A stretch of DNA of 23,044 bases from assembly GCA_034440515.1 (NCBI GenBank), contig JAWXCF010000072.1, forward strand, positions 1 to 23,044, given 5' to 3'. Below the pieces are notes generated by a model. The model saw only the letters and a list, made by a program, of their open reading frames with translations, did no database searches and was not told the origin of the DNA. Of the stretch, positions 1 to 7,710 are shown one piece after another. Every line of letters begins with the position of its first letter. Positions within the stretch are counted from its first letter, which is position 1. The DNA is from JAWXCF01 sp034440515. Its GTDB lineage: Bacteria > Bacteroidota > Bacteroidia > CAILMK01. A program made the position numbers and the translations under genes.

Positions 1-197
1 AGAAACAAATTAAATGCGATAGCACTAGCACGCATACCTAGTGGTTCATTTTTCACTTGTCGTAAAAAGAACTTACCTGTTTGCCACAGCGATATACCAC
101 CCATCATAGGTAATTGCGCCCTATATAGGAACTTAAAGCACCATCTGTATAGAGCATAGCGACGGTACCAATATATGTTTTTCCAAATTTTTACCAT
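1..197 (-). CDS. YihY/BrkB (RbnN-like) family membrane protein, 3' end outside window
   Basis: Only the first 65 codons are present; the gene continues off the left edge. The ATG is at 195-197 on the minus strand, 19 bases after the thioesterase stop, so the two are probably cotranscribed. The predicted N-terminus is rich in Trp, Tyr, Arg and Lys (residues 4-25). It then reads MMGGISLWQTGKFFLRQVK, followed by RASAIAFNLF just before the edge. The combination of a short basic stretch, a Phe-rich helix and then RASAIAFN is characteristic of the start of the first transmembrane segment in YihY/BrkB family proteins. These are multipass inner-membrane proteins once thought to be RNase BN; their real role is not settled. 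The assignment rests on about 35 residues of recognisable pattern. The sequence is seen; the family call is recognition; operon membership is inferred from spacing. Confidence 0.7.
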   Translation of the reverse strand, partial: MVKIWKNIYWYRRYALYRWCFKFLYRAQLPMMGGISLWQTGKFFLRQVKNEPLGMRASAIAFNLF

Positions 198-216
198 AGG
201 CTACATATTTTGGGCA

Positions 217-630
217 TTAGATAGTATTAAAATATACCTGTAAGGCAGCTAAAAGTTTATCGTCGGCACGTCTGGGTCTTCGTTTCGCTATGTCAAAAAA
301 CACCAAAGTAGTGTCCCCGTAATTAATTAATTCGTCGTGCTGATTGAAAATGTCGTATCGAAAATGCATTTTAACGGCCGGCAAACTTTTGACGGTGGTT
401 TGTATGGTTAAGAGGTCATCATATAGGGCAGGCTTTACATAAATACTCTTTAGGTCTAACACAGGCATCATTATGCCACACTCTTCCATAGACTTATAGC
501 TTTGTCCTAGTTGTCGCAACGCCTCTACCCTACCTACCTCATAATATGCAGCATAGTTACCATAATACACATAACCCATAGGGTCTGTCTCTGCATATCT
601 TACTCTAACCTGTGTGCTGCTAATGTACAT
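217..630 (-). CDS. Acyl-CoA thioesterase, YbgC/FadM hotdog family
   Basis: A 137-residue protein, the usual length for a single hotdog domain of the 4-hydroxybenzoyl-CoA thioesterase type. The N-terminal signature runs RVRYAETDPMGYVYYGNY and then YYEVGRVEALRQLG. The Asp of ETDPMGYVYY (residue 16) is the catalytic acid of this family, and the following Tyr-rich stretch and central helix are typical. Members hydrolyse short-chain or aromatic acyl-CoA thioesters; some associate with the Tol-Pal or phospholipid system, but no tol genes are visible here, so the substrate is open. The ATG at 628-630 gives the canonical start just before the beta strand leading to the catalytic loop. It lies 30 bases after the cytochrome gene and 19 before the YihY-family gene. 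A TAnnTTTG-like box (635-642, minus strand) lies immediately upstream; it is too close to interpret confidently. Confidence 0.9.
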   Translation of the reverse strand: MYISSTQVRVRYAETDPMGYVYYGNYAAYYEVGRVEALRQLGQSYKSMEECGIMMPVLDLKSIYVKPALYDDLLTIQTTVKSLPAVKMHFRYDIFNQHDELINYGDTTLVFFDIAKRRPRRADDKLLAALQVYFNTI

Positions 631-660
631 TGGGCAAAACTAAGCTAATAGATACATCTG

Positions 661-2619
661 CTAATTTAATTGATTTAGATATTGCTGCAATTGCAGGGCC
701 TGAACGCTGGTAGGATTTTTCTTTAATATTTTAGTAACTCTTACCTTAGCCTTATCTGTATATCCATTTCCCAATTCATATTTTGCCATATTTATTAGGG
801 CTGGTTCATAGTCAGGGTTCAACTTCAAACATTTGCTTAAATTTTGATAGGCTAGTACTAAATTATTTTGACTTAAGGCTATAAGCGCCAAACCGTTGTA
901 TGCTTCATATATTTTAGAGTTTTCCTTTATTATAAACTGATACTTGCCCTGCGCCTGAGCCATATTTTTCAAATTAATATAGGTTTGCGCTAATTTCAAT
1001 TGATAATCAAGATTATACGGCTCTATATCTGTTGCTAATACAAAAAATTGCTCTGCCTTAGCATAGTTGTTTTGATTGTAATACGACTGCCCTACCCTGT
1101 AGTTTAACAATGCCGTTCGCAGCGGTTTTTTAATCAAATCGGCAGTAGTTACTTTTGCCCACTCCCCCCTTGAGTAATAATATAATATGTATAAATCTGG
1201 CTTTTCACTTGGTTTAAACTTTTGTAGATACAAATAAGCACTGTCTAGCAAGGCCTTATTGCTGCTAAACTTTTCATAATAATATATAAATGCCAATGTT
1301 TTATCTCTATCGTCTGGGTTGGGATTATTTACAGATGTTAGACTTTTGAATTTGCCCATTCCCTCTGCACTGCTCACCCCTTTTTTATTATTTTTCCTAA
1401 TGTAGTGATCTGTAATTCTAACGTGGGGAATGTCTATACTACCCGTTTTTGGCATATGACAGGTAATGCAATTATCACCTTTGATTTTCCAAGTGCTAAG
1501 TTCAGCTGGTTTGTGTGTATTGATGTGGCAGGTTTGACATTTCTCTATAAAGTAATCAGCCTTTAGACTTTGTACACTAACGTGAGGATTATGACAACTA
1601 ATGCAAGTTAGGCTAGGCTTATCTCCCTCCATTGTCTTTAGGAAGCAGTTAGATTTATGCAATCGTTCAGCGTGACTCGCCATAAGAAATCCCTTCTCTT
1701 GATTTTCATAGACAGGTAAAAAGATGCTCATCACATTATTCAAATGCATACCTGGCCTAAAAGAATAAAAGTTTTTACCCTCTTTCAGTACTGCATCTCC
1801 TTGCAGGTGGCACCTTTGGCATACGTCTATTTGCAAGTCATAGGGTAGTTTTTTAGGATTAACTATGCTGTAATCCACCCCAAGCTTAGTATCTACTACC
1901 AGACCAGATTGCTTTTCTGCAATATGTAAGCTTCCAGGTCCGTGACATCGCTCACAATCTATACCTGTTGGCATACTTGTGTATTTATTTACAGATCCCT
2001 TCACCAAGTCTGGGTAGGCATTATGACAAGAAATACACTCGAAGTCTAAAATTCTTCTGAATCTGGAATTATACCCATTTTCGAAACCTGGAGGTAAGTC
2101 CCATTGCCCTTTCTGAATGTAATAGGTTAATGGCGATTGATATAAGTACCCATTCTCACTAAGTAGATGACTATTGGTATGATGACCAGAACCAATTATA
2201 TAGCTAATGTCTTGTATGTAAACGTGTGTGGTATCTTTCCCACTTAGCCGATATTCCTTTATATACAGCTTATCGCCAACGAAGTAAGGGAAATAATAAT
2301 AGTCTAATGTAGCATCATACACAGGCTTATTATTGTGAAAATTGGCCAATGACTTTTGCGGAGTGGCGTCGCCAAAAGATTTACCCATACCCGTATGGCT
2401 AAATGTTTCATACTTATCGGCGTGGCAAGACTTACAGCTCTGCATACCAACGTAATGGACATTGGTATCATATACATTTCTCCATTCGCTACTGATAGCC
2501 TGCTGATTTTCAGATGAATGACAAGATTGTATAATCACAATCAAGGCTATCACTAATGATAATACCAGACTAATTTTAAAGTATTTAGCGCTAATTATGT
2601 ATTTAAATCTATTTCTCAA
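661..2619 (-). CDS. Seven-haem cytochrome c with C-terminal TPR repeats, probable lipoprotein
   Basis: A 652-residue exported multihaem protein. Residues 15-33 form a hydrophobic export signal ending in IIQSC, an atypical lipobox with Cys33 as the possible lipidation site. Seven CxxCH haem c motifs are visible, with first cysteines at residues 62, 195, 222, 267, 339, 361 and 384. The segment HVRITDHYIRKN (399-410) after the last haem is typical of cytochrome c554-like TPR proteins. From about residue 480 to the end there are several TPR-like helix pairs, for example AYNGLALIALSQNNLVLAYQ and NLSKCLKLNPDYEPALINMA. The role is probably periplasmic electron transfer with a protein-protein interaction tail; partners are unknown. 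The start is TTG at 2617-2619: an in-frame stop lies just upstream and no ATG precedes the export signal. It begins 7 bases after the pfkA stop, suggesting cotranscription. Confidence 0.85.
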   Translation of the reverse strand: MRNRFKYIISAKYFKISLVLSLVIALIVIIQSCHSSENQQAISSEWRNVYDTNVHYVGMQSCKSCHADKYETFSHTGMGKSFGDATPQKSLANFHNNKPVYDATLDYYYFPYFVGDKLYIKEYRLSGKDTTHVYIQDISYIIGSGHHTNSHLLSENGYLYQSPLTYYIQKGQWDLPPGFENGYNSRFRRILDFECISCHNAYPDLVKGSVNKYTSMPTGIDCERCHGPGSLHIAEKQSGLVVDTKLGVDYSIVNPKKLPYDLQIDVCQRCHLQGDAVLKEGKNFYSFRPGMHLNNVMSIFLPVYENQEKGFLMASHAERLHKSNCFLKTMEGDKPSLTCISCHNPHVSVQSLKADYFIEKCQTCHINTHKPAELSTWKIKGDNCITCHMPKTGSIDIPHVRITDHYIRKNNKKGVSSAEGMGKFKSLTSVNNPNPDDRDKTLAFIYYYEKFSSNKALLDSAYLYLQKFKPSEKPDLYILYYYSRGEWAKVTTADLIKKPLRTALLNYRVGQSYYNQNNYAKAEQFFVLATDIEPYNLDYQLKLAQTYINLKNMAQAQGKYQFIIKENSKIYEAYNGLALIALSQNNLVLAYQNLSKCLKLNPDYEPALINMAKYELGNGYTDKAKVRVTKILKKNPTSVQALQLQQYLNQLN

Positions 2620-2626
2620 GCTTTAT

Positions 2627-3604
2627 TTAACTACTTAACACGTCAGCCAGTTCTATCAGCGACTTATTTATATCTTTTCTAATGGAAATTGCGTCTTTAA
2701 AACTAACTAATTTAATGTGGTCATTTACCAATCCTATTGCAACATTCGATTTACCATTTAGCAGGGTCATTACGGCTGCATTTCCCAGTCTACTTGCCAA
2801 TACTCTATCTCTGGCGGTTGGACTACCTCCACGTTGTATATGACCCAATATTACACATCTAGATTCAAGATCCGGGATTTTATCTTTTATTTTAGAGACA
2901 ACTTCGTATACGCCACCCTCTTCATCACCTTCTGCAACTATTATTAATTGGCTGCCTTTCTTTCTACCCCAACCTAGTTTCAAAGTATTGGCTAGACCTA
3001 ATATTTCATTAGGCATTTCGGGTACCAATATAGCCTCAGCCCCACCACATATACCTGTATCTAAGGCAATAAAACCACTATCTCTACCCATCACCTCTAC
3101 AAAAAATACTCTATCGTGGCTGTCTGCAGTGTCTCTTATTTTATCTATTGCTTCGCAGGCAGTATTTATGGCTGTATCATAGCCAATGGTATAGTCTGTT
3201 CCATATAAGTCATTGTCTATAGTTCCTGGCAAACCAACAATCGGCATATTAAACTCTGTGTTAAATACATCTGCACCCGTATAAGTACCATTTCCGCCTA
3301 TTACTATTAGTGCATCTATTCCGTGCTTTGCAAAGTTATTGTAGGCAATAGTTCTACCCTCCTGTGTCATAAAGTCCTTACTTCTAAACGTCTTAAGTAT
3401 GGTTCCTCCCCTTTGAATAATGTTTGATACAGAGTGACTGTCCATATCTATTATTTTATTTTCTATGGCTCCTTGGTAACCCCTTTGTATTCCTGCTACC
3501 TTTAGGTTATGGTATAATGCTGTTCTAACTACTGCCCTGATGGCTGCATTCATACCTGGGGCATCGCCGCCGCTGGTTAATACTCCTATTTTGTTAATTG
3601 GCAT
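2627..3604 (-). CDS. pfkA: 6-phosphofructokinase (ATP-type PfkA)
   Basis: A 325-residue protein, the normal length for bacterial PfkA, which phosphorylates fructose 6-phosphate to fructose 1,6-bisphosphate in glycolysis. Visible motifs are GGDAPGMNAAIR (12-23, nucleotide binding), GTIDND (127-132, containing the catalytic Asp130), MGRDSGF (172-178, fructose 6-phosphate binding) and ILGHIQRGGSPTARDR near residue 260. The nucleotide/metal motif that is usually GGDGS or GGDGT reads GGNGT (103-107), with codon AAT at the position of E. coli Asp103. Gly106 follows, which fits ATP rather than pyrophosphate use (PPi enzymes usually have Asp there). The gene is first in the leftward cluster and is transcribed divergently from the GH3-family gene. 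The ATG is at 3602-3604. Family and reaction are secure; the effect of the Asn is unknown. Confidence 0.94.
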   Translation of the reverse strand: MPINKIGVLTSGGDAPGMNAAIRAVVRTALYHNLKVAGIQRGYQGAIENKIIDMDSHSVSNIIQRGGTILKTFRSKDFMTQEGRTIAYNNFAKHGIDALIVIGGNGTYTGADVFNTEFNMPIVGLPGTIDNDLYGTDYTIGYDTAINTACEAIDKIRDTADSHDRVFFVEVMGRDSGFIALDTGICGGAEAILVPEMPNEILGLANTLKLGWGRKKGSQLIIVAEGDEEGGVYEVVSKIKDKIPDLESRCVILGHIQRGGSPTARDRVLASRLGNAAVMTLLNGKSNVAIGLVNDHIKLVSFKDAISIRKDINKSLIELADVLSS

Positions 3605-3633
3605 AAATTTAGAAAATTGATTTTAAGATATTG

Positions 3634-3641
3634 TAAATTTG
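3634..3641 (+). promoter_or_regulatory. Candidate -7 box for the GH3-dxr-rseP cluster
   Basis: TAAATTTG matches the Bacteroidota -7 consensus TAnnTTTG exactly and lies about 75 bases before the GH3-family start. The nearest upstream TTG (3617-3619) is only 14 bases away, shorter than the usual spacing near 19-20, so the -33 part is not convincing. In DNA this AT-rich the octamer will sometimes arise by chance. Confidence 0.35.
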
Positions 3642-3672
3642 AATTTCAGATAGCGCAAGCTTTACGTATTAA

Positions 3673-3680
3673 CAAAATTA
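3673..3680 (-). promoter_or_regulatory. Candidate -7 box for the pfkA cluster
   Basis: Read on the minus strand this is TAATTTTG, an exact TAnnTTTG match, about 70 bases before the pfkA ATG. No TTG is seen about 19-20 bases upstream. With the plus-strand box at 3634-3641 it would form overlapping divergent promoters whose transcripts cross in the spacer. Confidence 0.33.
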
Positions 3681-3714
3681 AACAATCAATGTTAGTGCCT
3701 GAATTACTTTCTAA

Positions 3715-5220
3715 ATGGGGATAAAGTCATTAGTTGCCAAAATATGGGCAAATAAAATTCACAATCAAACGCATCGGACATCTTCAAATGCTGTTGAGGT
3801 TCAGCAAAAACTGATGCATTATTTGGTAAAATCTGCTAAGAATACCGAATTTGGAACTGACTGTAAATTTTCTGAAATAAAGAATTATCTAGACTTTAAA
3901 AACAATGTTCCCCTTGCTGACTATGAAGATCTAAAACTATATATTGACAAAGTAGTAGATGGTAAAGCAAATATATTATGGCCAAATAAGCCAACATATT
4001 TAGCCAAAACCAGCGGAACAACCAGCGGGGTAAAATATATTCCTATTTCTAAGGAATCTATGCCCTATCATATAGCTGGTGCTAGAAATGCCCTATTGAG
4101 TTATGTTTACCATAGTAGAAATGCCAGTTTTATAGATGGTAAATTAATCTTTTTATCAGGCAGCCCAATTCTTACTGTTAAAAAAGGAATATATACTGGA
4201 AGATTGTCGGGAATTGTAAATCATCACGTACCTGCTTATTTGCGAAGCAATCAAATGCCCAGCTATGATACTAATTGTATTGAAGATTGGGAAGATAAAC
4301 TAGATAAAATAGTAGCTGAAACCTATACTGAAAATATGACACTGATAAGTGGTATTCCACCTTGGATTCAAATGTATTTCGATAGACTTAGCGAAAAAAC
4401 TGGTAAAAATATTTCTCAATTGTTTCCCAATTTCAAGGTAATGGTACAAGGCGGCGTGAATTTTGAACCCTATAAATCTAAGTTATTAAAGTCAATAGGC
4501 ACAGAGATAGATATAGTCGAGACATATCCTGCTAGCGAGGGCTTTATAGCGTATCAAGATAATTATAAAGAAAATGGATTGTTACTCATATTAGATGGTG
4601 GCATATTCTATGAATTTATTAAGTTAGAAGATTACAACAAAGGAATTAAAACCAGAATAGACATTAGTCAAGCTGAATTAGATGTAAACTATGTTTTGAT
4701 AATGAATACAAATGCAGGTATGTGGGGGTACATAATTGGTGACACTATTAAGTTTACCTCGTTATCACCACATAAAATAGTGGTAACAGGTAGAATTAAA
4801 CACTTTATATCAGCATTTGGCGAACACGTCATTGCTGAAGAAGTAGAGTTTGCCCTAAACAAAGCTTGCAAAGAATTGAATTTAAATGTAGTTGAGTTCA
4901 CTGTTGCACCACAGATTAACCCAAAACAAGGTTTGCCACATCACGAATGGTTTGTAGAATTTGACAGTCGATCGGTTAATATTAGTGAACTTGAAACACT
5001 AGTTGATCAAAATTTACAAGAAAAGAATATCTACTATAAGGATTTAAGAGCCGGTAATATTCTGAATCAATTGAAAATCAAACAAGTTATTAACAATGGT
5101 TTTATACAGTATATGAAAGGTTTGGGAAAACTAGGGGGTCAGAATAAATTACCAAGACTTAGTAATAATCGTATCATTGCCGAGGAATTAACTCCCTATA
5201 CTAAAGAAGTGAATGGATAG
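3715..5220 (+). CDS. GH3-family adenylating enzyme (GH3 auxin-responsive promoter family)
   Basis: A 501-residue protein with the three motifs of the GH3 branch of adenylate-forming enzymes: KTSGTTSGVKYIP (98-110, phosphate loop), YPASEG (271-276) and YIIGDTIKF (339-347) followed by VTGRIKHF. Plant GH3 enzymes activate acids such as indole acetate or jasmonate with ATP and join them to amino acids. Bacteroidota carry related proteins whose substrates are not known to me. The length and the start (basic helix, then VQQKLMHYLVKSAKNTEFG) are as expected for the bacterial group. The end overlaps dxr by 8 bases, so the two are probably translationally coupled. A carboxylate ligase activity is inferred from the motifs; no substrate is suggested by the sequence. 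Confidence 0.87.
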   Translation: MGIKSLVAKIWANKIHNQTHRTSSNAVEVQQKLMHYLVKSAKNTEFGTDCKFSEIKNYLDFKNNVPLADYEDLKLYIDKVVDGKANILWPNKPTYLAKTSGTTSGVKYIPISKESMPYHIAGARNALLSYVYHSRNASFIDGKLIFLSGSPILTVKKGIYTGRLSGIVNHHVPAYLRSNQMPSYDTNCIEDWEDKLDKIVAETYTENMTLISGIPPWIQMYFDRLSEKTGKNISQLFPNFKVMVQGGVNFEPYKSKLLKSIGTEIDIVETYPASEGFIAYQDNYKENGLLLILDGGIFYEFIKLEDYNKGIKTRIDISQAELDVNYVLIMNTNAGMWGYIIGDTIKFTSLSPHKIVVTGRIKHFISAFGEHVIAEEVEFALNKACKELNLNVVEFTVAPQINPKQGLPHHEWFVEFDSRSVNISELETLVDQNLQEKNIYYKDLRAGNILNQLKIKQVINNGFIQYMKGLGKLGGQNKLPRLSNNRIIAEELTPYTKEVNG

Positions 5221-6379
5221 TGAAGTAAAGAAAATAGGAGTATGTATATTAGGAAGTACAGGTAGCATAGGTACCCAAGCTCTTGATGTTATAGCGCAAC
5301 ACACTAATTTGTTTCACGTAGCGGCATTAGCTGCCAACAATAGTACCGAACTATTAATAAAACAGGCTATTGCATTTAAACCAGATTTTGTGGTTATCGC
5401 TAATACAGAGAAGTATTTAGAAGTTTTTAATGCATTAGACCCCTACAACATTATAGTATATGCTGGTGCTGATGCACTTAATCATATAGTAAGTATAGAA
5501 CAAGTAGATGTAGTACTCACAGCAATGGTAGGAGCCGCAGGCTTGATACCTACTATTTCTGCTATTAAGGCAGGCAAAAGAATTGCACTAGCTAATAAAG
5601 AAACTTTAGTAGTAGCTGGTCAATACATAATTGATTTATGTATAGAGTACAAAAGTCATATATTACCTGTAGATTCAGAACACAGTGCGATATTCCAGTG
5701 CTTAGTAGGTGAAAATATCAAGGCTGTTAAAAAGTTGATTTTGACTGCATCTGGCGGTCCATTTAGAGATTTCAATTATAGTGAATTAGAAAATGTATCG
5801 ATTGAGCAAGCACTAAAACATCCAAAGTGGAAAATGGGGGCTAAAATTAGCATAGACAGTGCTACATTAATGAATAAGGGTTTGGAGGTAATAGAGGCAC
5901 GATGGTTGTTTGGAATAGCCCCAACTAAAATAGACATAGTGGTTCACCCACAGAGCATTATTCACAGTTTGGTACATTTCAATGATGGAAGTATAAAAGC
6001 CCAACTCGGAAACACTGATATGCGAATGCCAATACAATATGCACTAGCTTATCCACATAGACCAAACAATAATTTTAACGAATTTGACTTAGTTCAGATT
6101 GGACAATTTACATTTGCTAAACCTGATATCTCTACTTTTCAATGCCTTAGTCTTGCCTATGAAGCTTTAGAGCGTGGCGGTAATGCCTGTTGTGCATTGA
6201 ATGCAGCTAACGAGATAGCAGTTGATGCATTTCTGCAAGGAAATATAAAATTCACCGCTATCCCTAAAATGATAGAGGAAACATTATACAACTTAGATTT
6301 CATAGCAAATCCGAGTATCGATCAATTATTAGAAACAGATAAAGAAGTACGTAGCAGATGTTTAGCTACAATAGTTTAA
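5213..6379 (+). CDS. dxr: 1-deoxy-D-xylulose 5-phosphate reductoisomerase
   Basis: A 388-residue enzyme converting 1-deoxyxylulose 5-phosphate to 2-C-methylerythritol 4-phosphate with NADPH, the committed step of the MEP isoprenoid pathway in the cytoplasm. Seen: the NADPH-binding GSTGSIG loop (14-20), ALANKETLVVAG (126-136), the metal ligands in PVDSEHSAIFQC (Asp154, Glu156), LTASGGPFRD (177-186), and IDSATLMNKGLEVIEARWLF with the third metal ligand Glu225. QSIIHSLVHF follows. The length matches the family. The ATG at 5213 overlaps the GH3 gene's last codons, and rseP starts one base after the stop. Neighbouring dxr and rseP genes are common in bacteria. Confidence 0.97.
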   Translation: MDSEVKKIGVCILGSTGSIGTQALDVIAQHTNLFHVAALAANNSTELLIKQAIAFKPDFVVIANTEKYLEVFNALDPYNIIVYAGADALNHIVSIEQVDVVLTAMVGAAGLIPTISAIKAGKRIALANKETLVVAGQYIIDLCIEYKSHILPVDSEHSAIFQCLVGENIKAVKKLILTASGGPFRDFNYSELENVSIEQALKHPKWKMGAKISIDSATLMNKGLEVIEARWLFGIAPTKIDIVVHPQSIIHSLVHFNDGSIKAQLGNTDMRMPIQYALAYPHRPNNNFNEFDLVQIGQFTFAKPDISTFQCLSLAYEALERGGNACCALNAANEIAVDAFLQGNIKFTAIPKMIEETLYNLDFIANPSIDQLLETDKEVRSRCLATIV

Positions 6380-6380
6380 A

Positions 6381-7709
6381 ATGCAAATACTTGTAAAAGC
6401 AGCACAGTTTATATTAGCCATTTCCATATTGGTTACCATCCACGAGTTTGGACACTTTTGGGCTGCCAGAATATTCGGTGTAAAGGTCGAAAAGTTCTTT
6501 TTATTCTTTGATGCTTGGGGCAAAAAGCTCTTTTCATTTAATAGAAAAGGGACAGAATTTGGTATGGGTTGGCTTCCGCTAGGTGGCTACGTTAAAATAT
6601 CTGGTATGATAGATGAGTCTATGGATAAGGAGTTCGTCAATTCTGAACCAAAACCATACGAGTTTAGAAGTAAGCCTGCCTGGCAACGCTTAATCATAAT
6701 GTTAGGAGGAATATTTATGAATGTCTTATTGGGCATCATCATATTCGCTGGGCATACTTGGTACTATGGCGATAAATATTTACCTAAAGAGGTACTTCAA
6801 AATGGCATCATTGCTTATCCTTTAGCTGAAAAAGCTGGATTTAAGACTGGCGACATAATTACAGCCATAAACGACAAGCCTTTACTTAAGGCTGATGAAG
6901 CTGTTAGCATAAAACTAATAACAGAAAAAAATCTTAAATATACCATACTTAGAGATGGTGAAACAAAGCAAATAGTTTTGGATAAGGACTTTGCTAAACA
7001 GTATATGAATGGAAATAGAGATTCATTTATAGAGGTTAGGCAAAAATTCTCAGTAAAAGAGGTAAGTCCAGCAACTGGTGCAGCTACGGCTGGTTTACAG
7101 GCTGGTGACTCTGTAATAGCTATAAATAAAACCACAATTCGCTATTTTAATGAATTATCCCCAACTCTACTAAAAGTAGCTGGGACTGATGCCCAAATTT
7201 CATTAATTCGTGCTGGTGAAACCATAACAAAGACTGCTTATGTGTCTAAGGAAGGCACACTTGGTTTCAGAGCAAATTTCAAAATAGGTAGCGAGAAATA
7301 CGGTTTTGTAAAATCGTTAGAAATAGGAAATACGAAGGCTTGGAATGCAATATTTCTAAACGTTAAGGCTTTAGGTAGAGTCTTTTCTGGAGAGTTACCT
7401 GCCAGAAAAAGTGTTACAGGTTTAATCGGAATCGCTAATGCCTATAGCGGCACTTGGGATTGGTACAGCTTTTGGATTTTGACAGGGTCAATTAGTATGA
7501 TTTTAGCCTTTATGAATCTGTTGCCTATTCCTGCATTAGATGGTGGACACGTATTGTTCCTATTAGTTGAAATAGTAAGAGGAAAGCCTCTTAGCTTTAA
7601 GTTTTTAGAATACGCCCAAATGGTAGGTATGGGAATGATATTTCTACTTATGGGTTTTGCCTTATTTAATGACTTCGCTAACATAGTCCAATCAGTATTT
7701 AAAATATAA
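6381..7709 (+). CDS. rseP: Site-2 membrane zinc protease RseP
   Basis: A 442-residue inner-membrane metalloprotease of the M50 family, which cleaves transmembrane anti-sigma factors and remnant signal peptides. HEFGH (21-25) in the first transmembrane helix gives two zinc ligands and the catalytic Glu. NLLPIPALDGGH (379-390) carries the third ligand, Asp387. Between them lie GMGWLPLGGYVKISGM, a second hydrophobic helix (about 103-125) and two PDZ domains, one around 135-205 with EKAGFKTGDII and one around 225-290 with TAGLQAGDSVIAI. A last hydrophobic helix lies near 410-430. The ATG follows the dxr stop by one base. The target protein cannot be read from this window. Confidence 0.95.
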   Translation: MQILVKAAQFILAISILVTIHEFGHFWAARIFGVKVEKFFLFFDAWGKKLFSFNRKGTEFGMGWLPLGGYVKISGMIDESMDKEFVNSEPKPYEFRSKPAWQRLIIMLGGIFMNVLLGIIIFAGHTWYYGDKYLPKEVLQNGIIAYPLAEKAGFKTGDIITAINDKPLLKADEAVSIKLITEKNLKYTILRDGETKQIVLDKDFAKQYMNGNRDSFIEVRQKFSVKEVSPATGAATAGLQAGDSVIAINKTTIRYFNELSPTLLKVAGTDAQISLIRAGETITKTAYVSKEGTLGFRANFKIGSEKYGFVKSLEIGNTKAWNAIFLNVKALGRVFSGELPARKSVTGLIGIANAYSGTWDWYSFWILTGSISMILAFMNLLPIPALDGGHVLFLLVEIVRGKPLSFKFLEYAQMVGMGMIFLLMGFALFNDFANIVQSVFKI

Positions 7710-7710
7710 A

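Noticed and set aside
2988..3182. Open frame on the plus strand inside pfkA
   Set aside because: It lies fully antisense to a conserved gene and its translation has no recognisable domain.
6815..7684. Two minus-strand open frames inside rseP
   Set aside because: Both are antisense to conserved PDZ and membrane segments of rseP and are best explained as shadow frames.
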